Notes under the pieces: generated by a model
The model's database searches: none
Seen by the model: only the letters and a program-made list of their open reading frames with translations
Told to the model about the DNA's origin: nothing
Shown here: positions 7,265 through 16,344 of the stretch, in pieces
Layout of the letters: each line of letters starts with the position of its first letter
Position numbering within the stretch: position 1 is the stretch's first letter
NCBI RefSeq assembly: GCF_045920555.1
Contig: NZ_CP174509.1
Coordinates: 4,464,001-4,528,000, forward strand
Source: Pseudalkalibacillus sp045920555
GTDB taxonomy: Bacteria > Bacillota > Bacilli > Bacillales > Fictibacillaceae
Direction of reading: 5' to 3'
Length of the DNA: 64,000 nt
Translations under genes and position numbers: made by a program

Positions 7265-7930
7265 CTACGAAAGCTCATCCGCTACTTTTGCAATGATACT
7301 TCTAGGCAGAACCACCGGCAAATTACTCGTGTTTCTTACTATAGCTTTCTGTTGCTGCGTATATCCCATGCAATCCAACACAATAAGATCCACTCCCCTT
7401 TCCTTCAATCGCTTAGAGGGTAATTCAAAATCCTCAGAGCCATATGGGGAAACGGCAGCATATTCGATCCCTAACGAGGCGCCTTCCCATTTTTTCCGTA
7501 AGTATCCCTCTTGTTCTGATAAAGGGCCCAACACACCTAGGGTTCCGTTTGTTAATAGGTTCTTGATCAATCCGTTCATCAGTTTATCCGGGAAAAATAT
7601 CAACTTTTCATGAGAAAACGTTGGAAATTTTCCGGTACATGCTAGAATCGTAGAGGACACCCCTGATCGTTCCAGATTATGGATTTTTTCCTGAATATAG
7701 GGAAGCAAGCGACGTTTAGATAACGTACAGGAAGTCCCATCTTTTAACCGTGTAATATAGGTCGCTTCATTACGGCTCGGTTGTAATCCTCGTAATTCGC
7801 TTTGCGTCAGCGCATCGATTGCTCCCATTTCTACAAGTTCCGATTCTTCTCCTAGAAAACAGTTTATTTCAGGAGTCAAATCTATCCGCGGTGTCTGTCC
7901 AATTGTCAATAGGCCGATTTTCCGCTTCAT
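7265..7930 (-). CDS. AroM-family protein
   Basis: A 221-residue protein matching the AroM family. The N-terminal IGLLTIGQTPRIDLTPEI is the family signature, followed by GAIDALTQSEL, a central LACTGKFP with a conserved cysteine, and LIVLDCMGYTQ near residue 190. The two Cys-containing loops recall Asp/Glu racemase-like folds. The Escherichia coli aroM gene gave the name, but the function is unknown. The ATG overlaps the stop codon of the DUF1177 gene as ATGA, so translation is coupled. It is the last gene of the hydantoin-like operon. AroM proteins recur beside hydantoinase and DUF1177 genes, which suggests a role in that pathway. Confidence 0.85.
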   Translation of the reverse strand: MKRKIGLLTIGQTPRIDLTPEINCFLGEESELVEMGAIDALTQSELRGLQPSRNEATYITRLKDGTSCTLSKRRLLPYIQEKIHNLERSGVSSTILACTGKFPTFSHEKLIFFPDKLMNGLIKNLLTNGTLGVLGPLSEQEGYLRKKWEGASLGIEYAAVSPYGSEDFELPSKRLKERGVDLIVLDCMGYTQQQKAIVRNTSNLPVVLPRSIIAKVADELS

Positions 7931-8871
7931 TGGGATACTTTGCTCCCCAGGGTCTGAAATTTCATCATGGATCCGTACAGGGATGTCAACGTTTCAAACT
8001 CATCCTCATCATAAAAACTCGTTACCCCATTGGTGAATTCTTTTGCAACTTCAATCGAGTATCGCGATGCCATAGCAATGTCCGTTTCATGGCTCGCGCC
8101 TGTCCCGCATCCGGGAACAATAGATTCCGCTGTAATCGCGAGACCAACTACAGGAGCAGATGTAGCAGCCACGGGTTGTAGAATACTATTGATATGATAC
8201 AAACCATTTCCATAAGGCGTGATATCCTGCATGGTGATTGGATAGGTGACTGGTAATCTTCCTGTTGTCATTTCCATCAATCGGAGGAGATCCTCACTCA
8301 CTCTTAGTATATAACCTTCCTTTATTGTCGGAGAAATCGCAATTCCTTTGTGGTTGATGATCCGGTTTCCTTTGGTCGTATCAATGGAAAGGATCGCATC
8401 CATTTCCGGTAGGACCTCATACTCATTCAACGTGGACATGTCAACAGGGGAACCCATGAATTCCACCGGTTCATGGGGAATCGTCGGTGCAAAGGGACAG
8501 ATTTGGGTGGTGATGATGACATCCCCTTCGAGTCGATCGCTCCTTTCACTCATTTCGGCTAATTTCAGCGCAGCCGATAAAGCAGCCACGGCGCCATCCG
8601 CATCTGAAACTATACCGATCCGTTTTGGTCTAGCCCCGATTCCTCCCAGCCTACCGATGATTCCAAATGTAGGTGCATCCCCATTAACCAGCTTCCCGTT
8701 CGTACCTTTTATGCTTATTCGGACGAAATCGATAGAACCTTCCGCTCCCTTTACGGTCGAATAGGATGCTTTCACCAATGCAAAATCCTTGAATAATGTT
8801 ACTACTTCGTTACCTGTTATCTGGGTGCAGTCAAGCAGATCACTAATCGTGATTGTTTGTTTTAACGTCAT
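7927..8871 (-). CDS. DUF1177 domain protein
   Basis: A 314-residue protein that I assign to DUF1177 by its overall sequence and neighbourhood. Recognisable parts are FGIIGRLGGIGARPKRIGIVSDADGAV (a nucleotide- or metal-handling loop with GIVSDADG), ICPFAPTIPHEPVEFMGSPV, and the glycine-rich GCGTGASHETDIAMASRYSIEVA near residue 255. The His/Asp/Glu content resembles M20/M42-type metallopeptidase or amidase relatives, but no activity is established. The start ATG has GGAGGG at seven bases and overlaps the racemase gene stop as ATGA. It is intact. It probably acts on an intermediate of the operon's pathway. Confidence 0.75.
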   Translation of the reverse strand: MTLKQTITISDLLDCTQITGNEVVTLFKDFALVKASYSTVKGAEGSIDFVRISIKGTNGKLVNGDAPTFGIIGRLGGIGARPKRIGIVSDADGAVAALSAALKLAEMSERSDRLEGDVIITTQICPFAPTIPHEPVEFMGSPVDMSTLNEYEVLPEMDAILSIDTTKGNRIINHKGIAISPTIKEGYILRVSEDLLRLMEMTTGRLPVTYPITMQDITPYGNGLYHINSILQPVAATSAPVVGLAITAESIVPGCGTGASHETDIAMASRYSIEVAKEFTNGVTSFYDEDEFETLTSLYGSMMKFQTLGSKVSQ

Positions 8872-9524
8872 ACTCGTCCCTCCTGTGATAACAATGACAA
8901 ACTGGCTATCCCCTGCGCCTCTACTAAATCGATGATGGGTACTTTAAAACATTTCCTTGCTTCCGCTGCCAATTCGATCGTCGAAAAACCTGTACATGCG
9001 AACAGAATGGCTTTTGCCCCTTTATCGAGCAGTTTCTGAATGGATTGGCATGCGCGTTGAACGGAATTAGATTGGAAGAGATCATTCGTACGAGTAACTC
9101 CTTCAATACTTTCGTATCCAACCAAATGACGGCCGACTATGTTTTTAATGGAAATAGGTGCTTCCTTTGTAATCCCGATAATGCCGACATTTTTGGAAAA
9201 CATAAGAGCGTTGAAGGCTCCTGTTGAACCTGCACCGATGACAGGTACAGATACAGCCTTTCTTACTTCCGCTAATCCAGGATCTGCCGCACAGCTGATA
9301 GCAATGACCGATACTTTATCCTTTTCTACCAAATGTCGAGCAAGCTGGATAATCTTCGGGATTGCAGTTTTCTCCGTTTCATCATCATGAATGCCATTTG
9401 GCTGATCAGGTATACAGGCTGAAATTGTTTTGATTTGAAATTTATCCTCAATCTGTTTCCCGTGTTCATGTAAAAGGATAGGATCCGTTGTGGTCAACAC
9501 CCTGATAATTCCTAACGTACTCAC
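8868..9524 (-). CDS. Asp/Glu/hydantoin racemase-family protein
   Basis: About 218 residues from a GTG at 9524 that has AAAGGGG seven bases upstream. Starting there places the family N-terminal strand LGIIRVLTT right at the beginning; the longer frame from 9602 overlaps the upstream gene and adds an unrelated tail. Two catalytic-type cysteines sit in the expected loops, AISCAADPGL and LFACTGFST, as in cofactor-independent hydantoin and aspartate racemases (proton transfer by a Cys pair). It may interconvert D- and L-forms of a hydantoin or amino-acid intermediate. Coupled by ATGA to the DUF1177 gene. Confidence 0.85.
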   Translation of the reverse strand: MSTLGIIRVLTTTDPILLHEHGKQIEDKFQIKTISACIPDQPNGIHDDETEKTAIPKIIQLARHLVEKDKVSVIAISCAADPGLAEVRKAVSVPVIGAGSTGAFNALMFSKNVGIIGITKEAPISIKNIVGRHLVGYESIEGVTRTNDLFQSNSVQRACQSIQKLLDKGAKAILFACTGFSTIELAAEARKCFKVPIIDLVEAQGIASLSLLSQEGRV

Positions 9525-9591
9525 ATCACAGCCCCTTTCATCAAACAAATGGAAAAGTTTCCTGATCTTTGACATGTCTGATTCGTATGTC

Positions 9592-11047
9592 TTATACAAC
9601 AACCTGTTTTTTCAAGCTGCCCGCTGCTTTCACTCTTATCCTTGTTGCATTTCCAGGAAGGTAGGCGAGCGGTACATCTTCCATATCGACGATGGCGATA
9701 TCTTCTTGATCTGCCCCTGCCTTAATTGCTTCTTCAATCGCTATACGTTTTGCAAGCTCTAAAGTCTTTTCACGGCCAAGTTCATCAAGGGAAAAGACTC
9801 GCTCCACTTGTCCGCTCACCTGGGCAATGGCAGCACCGATCGCATTCGCAACACCGAAGCTTTCCGGCTTGATGACATGTGATGCACCTTTCAGATGATC
9901 GGGTAACAGAATGCTTCCTCCACCTACGACTATGACAGGTACGGGTTCAGAGCTCGTTTTCATTTTGTCAATCGCAATCTCAACATGTTCTATGATCTTT
10001 GCATATATGTTTTCTAACAACTCAAGGTCAAGATGAGATACTTTTGACGGGTCACCGATATGTGCTTTCCCTAATGCAACCACCACATCTGTGGTTGTCA
10101 CAGTATCGCCACCGAAAATAAGCGCTTTTTCCGTAAGCCGGTATCCGACACTGTCTGGACCGACTGTAAAGTCGCCATTTTCTCCCACCCGGATGATCGT
10201 GCCACCGCCTAAACCGATCGATACCAAGTCTGGCATCCGGAAATTGGTCCGTGCCCCGCCGATTTCAACCGCAAGCGACGATTCTCTTGGAAAAGAACCA
10301 ATTAAAACCCCGACATCCGTTGTTGTACCACCGACATCGACAACGAGTGCATCTGAATGACCCGTTAAAAAGGAGGCACCTCTAAGACTGTTCGTAGGTC
10401 CGCAAGCAATCGTCAATATCGGATAACGGATCGCATAATCGACCGCCATCAACGTTCCATCGTTTTGCGAGTAATCCTACGCTCCCTATTTCACTTGACA
10501 AAGAAAGGGGTACATCATCACCTAGGACTTCTTTCAAAATTTCTGCCGCTCGTGTTTCATGATCCTTCGATACCGATGAAAAAACAGATGTAATCGCGAC
10601 AGAGTCAACCGACCCTTTAATTTTATGTGCAATTTTGTACAGTTCGGTTTCATCGAGATCGACGATTTCCCTACCGTCAAATTCATGTCCACCCCGGATA
10701 ATATAGGTATGTTTTCCTAAAATAGACCGGAGATCTTCAGGAACACCAATCAGCGGTTTTACTGCAAGTGTTGCAGGTGCACCAATCCTGATCGCTGCAA
10801 TCGAATTTAGTCGTTTTCGTTCAACAATAGCGTTCGTACAATGAGTCGTCCCTAACATTGCGTATTTAATTTTTTCAGGCTCGACCTTGGATTTTGAAAG
10901 CACTTCCCTCATCGCTTTAAATATTCCGGAACTGACATCCTCGGTCGTAGGGGATTTCGTATCTACGACCACCTTGTAATCTTCATCCAAAATCACGGCA
11001 TCCGTATGTGTTCCTCCAACATCAATCCCGATTCTGTATAGACTCAT
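9592..11047 (-). pseudogene. Hydantoinase/oxoprolinase A-like protein, disrupted
   Basis: The N-terminal part has the ASKHA nucleotide-binding start IGIDVGGTHTDAVI and runs to SLSSEIGSVGLL. The C-terminal part resumes in another frame at NDGTLMAVDYAIRYP and continues with CGPTNSLRGA, VVDVGGTTTDVG and GLGGGTIIRVG. Between the two parts relatives have about 38-40 residues that are missing here, so a deletion of a length not divisible by three near 10455-10475 joined the halves out of frame. A normal member is about 515 residues. The start at 11047 overlaps the DUF917 stop as ATGA. The intact form would hydrolyse a cyclic amide with ATP. As read, no full product is made. Confidence 0.85.
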
Positions 11048-12136
11048 TTGGCTTCAACCCCTTTTCTAACTAATTCTTCCACAGGTGTGTAATCTATGTC
11101 ATAGCCGAAATAAGCGGGTCCACATGTTTCAATCCCTTTTTCGGTCCGCCATTTCGGGTTACATGGGATGCCGATCACCACACAGCGCGATCCGTAACGA
11201 AGTCCTTCTGTCGTAATCGGAAGGCCTGTCTCAGAATCCAACACCGCAATCAGATCCGGTGTTATGCAGATAGGGCGATCATTGGTCATAGCAAGCAAAT
11301 GCTCATTTTGAAACCGCAGTTCAAGTGTTTGGCCACTATAGGTATCAAAACCTTCGATTATCGCCGTCCCTCTCGCAAATCCTGTTTCCGTTTTCCGATT
11401 CACATCGATGACTTTGCCTCTAAACAACTGGAACCCCCCCGGTAAGTTTGAGGACTTCCTCGATTGCGTTGAGATTCTCTTGTTTTGCAATACGTATAGA
11501 TCGGCCGATCTCCTCTTCAAGCTTCAAAATGTTATGGATACCACTTTCTTTAATGTTCTTGCCTGTCATCGGATAAATCGCCATCATAACGGAGCCGCCT
11601 TTTTGGATGGTAGCGTTCCTTGCAATCCGTTCCGCCCAAACATTGTCAATCGTATTGAGTAAAGAGCTGTTCCCTTTTTCATCCGCAATAACCATTGGTG
11701 TTGCTGAAATACCGTCGAGATAGAAAGTTACCATTTGCAATTCTGGGAATGCCCTTCCCATCCCGTCTACATCTACAACAGGAAGATCAAGTCTCGCAGC
11801 TAGCGCGAGTGGTAACAGCGAATTGATACCACCAGCTTCGATCGGCATCGTGGCGAAGATTTTTTTCCCTAAATAGTTTTCAAGGGATTTGAAGGCACCG
11901 ATAGCTTCTTCACCATTCGGTGCTTTTTCAATCATGACAGTCGGTGCCCCCATCATCCCTGAAGGGACGACCAATGCATCATCTGAAACCTCATCGATAG
12001 ATAATAAGCGGATAGGACCGAATTCTTCAATTGCCTGTAATGCCATGAGTTTCCCTATATAAGGATCGCCTCCGGTTCCAAGCAACGCTGCACCGACTGC
12101 GATGTCTTCGATTTCTTGTTTTCCTATTAATCTCAT
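11044..12136 (-). pseudogene. DUF917 (S-methyl-thiohydantoin desulfurase-like) protein, frameshifted
   Basis: The first 238 residues from the ATG at 12136 (GGAGGG at seven bases) contain GTGGDPYIGK, VVDVDGMGRAFPELQM and a QENLNAIEEVLKLTGG segment. The reading stops after VPVV, but the family continues in the neighbouring frame with FQLFRGKVIDVNRKTETGFARG and ends at 11044. The switch falls on a run of seven G on the minus strand (11434-11440); six would restore one frame of about 363 residues, the family's usual length. Pfam links DUF917 to S-methyl-thiohydantoin desulfurase, but the substrate here is unknown. It is either a real single-base frameshift or a homopolymer read error. Confidence 0.85.
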
Positions 12137-12170
12137 CCCGATTCCCTCCATAAACAGTTAAGATAATTTT

Positions 12171-13496
12171 TTATGCTATTTTTGTTTTCTTCTCGGAACT
12201 GTTGTTTGTATTGAATACTTTCACTAAAATCACTTGTAAGACGAATGCAACAATGAAAGCATCTAATCCTGAAGCATTTGTAAATGTAAAGAGTCCAAAA
12301 CCATTGGGCTGGGGTGTTGTCATAAACGCAAACAATGCGGATATCGCCCACGTCGAAACCCCGATTGGATTGACGTTTTGCATCTTATCCAAATTCTGAA
12401 ACTGATACTTTTTCTTATCGAGCAGATAATCCGCGACATAGAGACCCCCTATTGGCGGAATAAACGCACTTAGAAACGTCAAAAACGGAATAAAGTTATC
12501 GTAAATCCCTGCGATTGCCATGATGGTCCCGACTGTACCCGCAATAATCGTAAGCTGGTATTTTGGCATCTTTTTGAAAATGACAGAAAATCCTAGTGCA
12601 GCCGAATAAAGGTTGTTATCATTGGTTGTCCATTGAGCAAGTATCAAAATCAACATTGCGAATGTGCCCCATCCGATGCCAAGCATGATTTGGACAATGT
12701 CGACTTCGCTTGTCGCCTTGGCAAGCAATGCTGCAATGATCAACACTGCACTGAAGCCAATTAAAAAACCGGAAAAAGAAGCGAACACAGCATCTTTTGG
12801 ACTTTTTGCATATCTTGAAATATCCGGTCCGATCACGGCACCAATCGCCAGTGAACCAATGACAAGTGAAATGGCAATCCCTAGAGGCAATGGTTCTCCA
12901 AACAAAGGTGCATTTGAGATTTCTTCAAAGTCACGGCCTTCAAGTACTTTCCATAAGGACGCGAGGAGCAATAAGGACATGAGTGGTACAGCTAAAATGC
13001 TTAACTTTTCAATCGCCTGATAACCGAACACCGCTGTAGAGGTCATCATTATACCCCCTAGAATAACGAGGAACGTTACATTTACTTCTAGGCCAAATGT
13101 GTTTTTCAATACATTTTGAAAACTTGAGCCAAACAGCGCTAATTGTACGCCAAACCAACCGAATAAAGCGATTGCTATAACAACCGAAACGGCGTAGGAC
13201 CCAAATTTTCCTAGTGCAAACCTGGAAACAAGTCCAGTAGAAAGACCAGTTTTCGCTCCAACCATACTGCAAAAGGCGCTGACAACTGCTAGTACGAAAG
13301 AACCGATTAATGCAGCCAGGATTGCCTGGGACAAGGTCAATCCGCCACCTAGCGTTCCGCCTAGCACCGTTGCTGAAAGTGCGATAGCAATTCCCAGCCA
13401 TACCAACGATAAATGCAACCAACCTTTTCTCATATGTTTAGGTACCGGTTCTCTTTCAAAATCATTCTCTTTCTTCCTGTCGAATCGATCCGCCAT
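12171..13496 (-). CDS. NCS1-family (CodB-like) nucleobase/hydantoin permease
   Basis: A 441-residue permease with about twelve transmembrane helices. The N-terminal cytosolic segment FEREPVPKHMRKGWLHLSLVWLGIAIA is the NCS1 signature seen in CodB and related cytosine/allantoin/hydantoin carriers, followed by GAKTGLSTGLVSRFALGKFG. The ATG at 13496 is preferred over a GTG at 13508. It lies between the OPT transporter and the DUF917 gene in the same leftward cluster, so it probably imports the ring compound the cluster degrades. A cation symport mechanism is known for the family; the substrate is not readable. Confidence 0.85.
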   Translation of the reverse strand: MADRFDRKKENDFEREPVPKHMRKGWLHLSLVWLGIAIALSATVLGGTLGGGLTLSQAILAALIGSFVLAVVSAFCSMVGAKTGLSTGLVSRFALGKFGSYAVSVVIAIALFGWFGVQLALFGSSFQNVLKNTFGLEVNVTFLVILGGIMMTSTAVFGYQAIEKLSILAVPLMSLLLLASLWKVLEGRDFEEISNAPLFGEPLPLGIAISLVIGSLAIGAVIGPDISRYAKSPKDAVFASFSGFLIGFSAVLIIAALLAKATSEVDIVQIMLGIGWGTFAMLILILAQWTTNDNNLYSAALGFSVIFKKMPKYQLTIIAGTVGTIMAIAGIYDNFIPFLTFLSAFIPPIGGLYVADYLLDKKKYQFQNLDKMQNVNPIGVSTWAISALFAFMTTPQPNGFGLFTFTNASGLDAFIVAFVLQVILVKVFNTNNSSEKKTKIA

Positions 13497-13585
13497 TATT
13501 ATCGACACCCCAATCTCTATCAGATCTGTCTAATACTATGGTTTCGTTAACAAATCAACAAATATCTTTTTCTATGAACCACCGG

Positions 13586-15235
13586 TTATTTTGCCTTGAA
13601 CACCGAATTAAAGAATGAAAACAAGGCATCCCCGGCAATGAAACCCGCAGCAGTCGTATACATTGCAGACTCAGCTTTTTTGCCGAATACCTTCAATATC
13701 GACGCTCGAATCGCAATACCAACAAGTACAGCCCAACCCGCAATCGGGAAATTGATCAATAAACCTGTTGCCCCTAATACACCCATTTGCCGCTTAGGAC
13801 CTCCGATCAATTGTAGAATTGCGCCTGGGATCGCCCATATCAACAGGCTTTTCGCAATATCGGTTGAGACTCCGGCTTCAATTGTGGCTACATATACCCG
13901 ATCGACTGGTGGAACGAGATCCTGTTGGAAATAATAATTGAACGTTAGTAATACGACGATAGAGGCAATCACAAAGCCAAACATTCCAACTTTGAATTGC
14001 TGTTTACGACCGAACAGTTCCGCCTCCCGGTCTTTCCCATTACCTCGTAGAATATATCCAGTCTTAAAGTCATATGCCATATCTGCGAAAGCAGGACCGG
14101 TAGCAGCACTGAACCCAACTAATAAAGCCAGTGCGACAGGAGGGAATCCGGCCAAGATACCAACCACCAATGTGATCAACGCAACGGCGAATGCGGGAAA
14201 CCATCCAGAATGCATTGCTGCTACACCGACGATGATTTCATGGATGAAAGCAGCAAATGCGGCAAACAACAAATAAGCAATGAACATTCCGAACGACATG
14301 TCCGTTAGTACTCCACCCAATACGGCAAGTACGAGGGCAACACCTAAATAAGCCAGAAATCCGTAACCGAACGCTTTGGACATATCCTTCTCTGAACGGG
14401 TATACGTTTCATCCGATTCGGGAGCCCCGTCAATTTCATCTTGCATATGTTGGGCTGCCGCAGCTACCTCCGCAGGCGGTGTCGGCGGATTGTTCTTTTT
14501 GCGTCCTTTTATGACAATATAGATCATCTGGAATAATGCGACGAGCCCTGCTCCCACCATGAATCCATGTGGGATATAAAGCGCATCGATATTGATGCCG
14601 AAAAGTGGTTCGGTATAACCACGAACCAACAACCCGATACCAAACATGGTTAAGGCTACGATATTACCGATGAATGCGACACCGAATGCCGACATCGGAA
14701 CACCTAACCATGCGCCGAAAATACCTCCGGCTATACCTGCTCCAAGTAATCCAGCTTTCTTACCACCTTCATCTCCAGCTTTAATTGATTCTGCTGTTGC
14801 AATCCCTGGGGGCCAGACACCAGAAGCGGGAAAGATTTTCGAATCAAAAAACCGGTAAAGTAAAACTGCGTCTACCACTAAGGCAAGGAACGCACCGATG
14901 AACATAGGAATGATCAAATCTGGTCTTCCGAGCAGAAAAGGAATTCCAATCGGAATTAAAAGACTGTTCGCTGCACCGAATGTTGCTGCTGAGATCGAAG
15001 TCTGGAGCAGATTTTGGGTATGGATCGATTTGAATTTGAAAAATAACGTAATGGGGATACGTGCGATTATGATAGCAAGTAAGGCACCAATGATCGATGT
15101 ATTTGCAGATATACCCAGTGAAGTGATGAGCTGTACACCAATAACAGCCCCGAATATCGATACTACCAGGATCGTGATCAAAAAGATTGGAGAAAATAAG
15201 GACGGAGTTTCTTTTTCCAACTGCTCTTTCTTCAT
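13586..15235 (-). CDS. OPT-family transporter
   Basis: A 549-residue protein with about fourteen hydrophobic segments and the OPT-type features GGKKAGLLGAGIAGGIFGAWLG, a hydrophilic loop near residues 245-285 rich in Asp/Glu, and the C-terminal AAGFIAGDALFSF helix. OPT/YSL carriers import oligopeptides or metal chelates. Bacterial homologues of about 550 residues often lie next to hydantoinase or amidohydrolase genes. The ATG at 15235 has GAGGTGA at five bases. It is the first gene after the IclR regulator on this strand, and with the NCS1 permease it gives the island two importers. Confidence 0.8.
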   Translation of the reverse strand: MKKEQLEKETPSLFSPIFLITILVVSIFGAVIGVQLITSLGISANTSIIGALLAIIIARIPITLFFKFKSIHTQNLLQTSISAATFGAANSLLIPIGIPFLLGRPDLIIPMFIGAFLALVVDAVLLYRFFDSKIFPASGVWPPGIATAESIKAGDEGGKKAGLLGAGIAGGIFGAWLGVPMSAFGVAFIGNIVALTMFGIGLLVRGYTEPLFGINIDALYIPHGFMVGAGLVALFQMIYIVIKGRKKNNPPTPPAEVAAAAQHMQDEIDGAPESDETYTRSEKDMSKAFGYGFLAYLGVALVLAVLGGVLTDMSFGMFIAYLLFAAFAAFIHEIIVGVAAMHSGWFPAFAVALITLVVGILAGFPPVALALLVGFSAATGPAFADMAYDFKTGYILRGNGKDREAELFGRKQQFKVGMFGFVIASIVVLLTFNYYFQQDLVPPVDRVYVATIEAGVSTDIAKSLLIWAIPGAILQLIGGPKRQMGVLGATGLLINFPIAGWAVLVGIAIRASILKVFGKKAESAMYTTAAGFIAGDALFSFFNSVFKAK

Positions 15236-15323
15236 CGACTCACCTCTTTAATGGATTGATTGAAACATTTTTAAACGCTGAAAGAGAACGTGGATAAAAA
15301 AATCAATGTACTGGTTCAAACCT

Positions 15324-16100
15324 TCAAAAGGTCGAAACTTTTTTGGATAGTTGGAAGGTTCGTAATTGCCGTTCAATTTCACGACTCGCCTCCTGAAGAA
15401 GTGCCAATAACGTTTCTTCCTTTTCCCTTGTTATCCGATAGGATGGTGCAGCAATCGTCAAAGAGGCGACCACCTCATTGTTATGATCGAATAAGGGAAT
15501 CCCTAACCCCCAGACCTCATCTGAATATTCACCAACAGAAGAGCACCAACCCTGTTCCCGGATCGCTTGTAGATCTTCCTTAAGCTTTATCGGATCCGTG
15601 ATGGTATTTTTTGTTCTGGCAATTAACCCTGTTTCGATTATTTCCTGTTGTGATTCTTCAGAAAGGAAAGCCATGATCGCTTTACAGGATGCACCTGCGT
15701 ACAAAGGAGTCCGAGTTCCTATCGATACTGCGAATTTGATACTGTTGCTGCTTTCCGCAATGGACAGGCACAATCCTTCTGTTCCATCCACCCAGGTCAA
15801 AAAAACAGTTTCATTGGAACGAGCAGCCAATTCCTTCATTACCGGATCGATAAAATCATGAATTTTGAGCTGATCCTGTACCAAGATTCCATATTCAAAG
15901 AATGCTAGCCCAAGTTCATATTTTTTCGTATCTGGATTTTGTCTTAAAAATCCATGGTTTTCGAACGTCGTCAAAACGCGAAATACGATCGAATGGCTTT
16001 TTCCTAACTCCTTGGCTAATTCACGTACGCCCCATGATGGATGTTCCTTTGTAAAATACTTTAAAATTTCTAATGAATGCTCCAGAGTTTTTAATGACAT
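15324..16100 (-). CDS. IclR-family transcriptional regulator
   Basis: A 258-residue regulator. The N-terminal winged helix-turn-helix is SLEILKYFTKEHPSWGVRELAKELGKSHSIVFRVLTTFENHGFLRQ, and the C-terminal GAF-like effector domain contains the family motifs PLYAGASCKAIMAFL and GIPLFDHNNEVVASLTIAAP. IclR proteins sense small catabolic substrates. The ATG at 16100 follows GAGGGGG. It is placed between the leftward transporter/catabolic series and the divergent hyuAB pair, and two similar dyads lie in the intervening region, so it probably controls both arms. Confidence 0.9.
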   Translation of the reverse strand: MSLKTLEHSLEILKYFTKEHPSWGVRELAKELGKSHSIVFRVLTTFENHGFLRQNPDTKKYELGLAFFEYGILVQDQLKIHDFIDPVMKELAARSNETVFLTWVDGTEGLCLSIAESSNSIKFAVSIGTRTPLYAGASCKAIMAFLSEESQQEIIETGLIARTKNTITDPIKLKEDLQAIREQGWCSSVGEYSDEVWGLGIPLFDHNNEVVASLTIAAPSYRITREKEETLLALLQEASREIERQLRTFQLSKKVSTF

Positions 16101-16134
16101 ACCAATTCCCCCTCATCCAACCTGTCTCTATATA

Positions 16135-16148
16135 AGAACCAGTGTTCT
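16135..16148. promoter_or_regulatory. Candidate IclR operator 1
   Basis: Dyad AGAAC-CAGT-GTTCT, 35 bases upstream of the IclR start codon. Its half-site resembles that of the second dyad at 16270-16294. Binding by the neighbouring regulator is inferred. Confidence 0.45.
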
Positions 16149-16269
16149 GATTTTATTTTTTATAATGCTACCTTATCTTCTTTTTACTTGCAACAATTTT
16201 CTAAATATTTTGCTATTATATTATCTTTTTATTGAAAATCTTCCGGTAATTCTGTACAATCCTTTTAAC

Positions 16270-16294
16270 AAATGAGAAACAACGGTTCTCATTT
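16270..16294. promoter_or_regulatory. Candidate IclR operator 2
   Basis: Perfect nine-base arms AAATGAGAA and TTCTCATTT separated by ACAACGG, 50 bases upstream of hyuA. On the minus strand the core reads GAGAACCGTTGTTTCTC, similar to the dyad near the IclR gene. Confidence 0.5.
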
Positions 16295-16344
16295 AGGTAC
16301 AATTTTGCTCATTTATATTAAAAAAGTCGAAGGGAGTAATCGCT

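Noticed and set aside
9529..9602. Extended N-terminus for the racemase-like gene
   Set aside because: It would overlap the upstream hydantoinase gene and add unrelated residues before the family's first strand; the GTG at 9524 has a good ribosome site.
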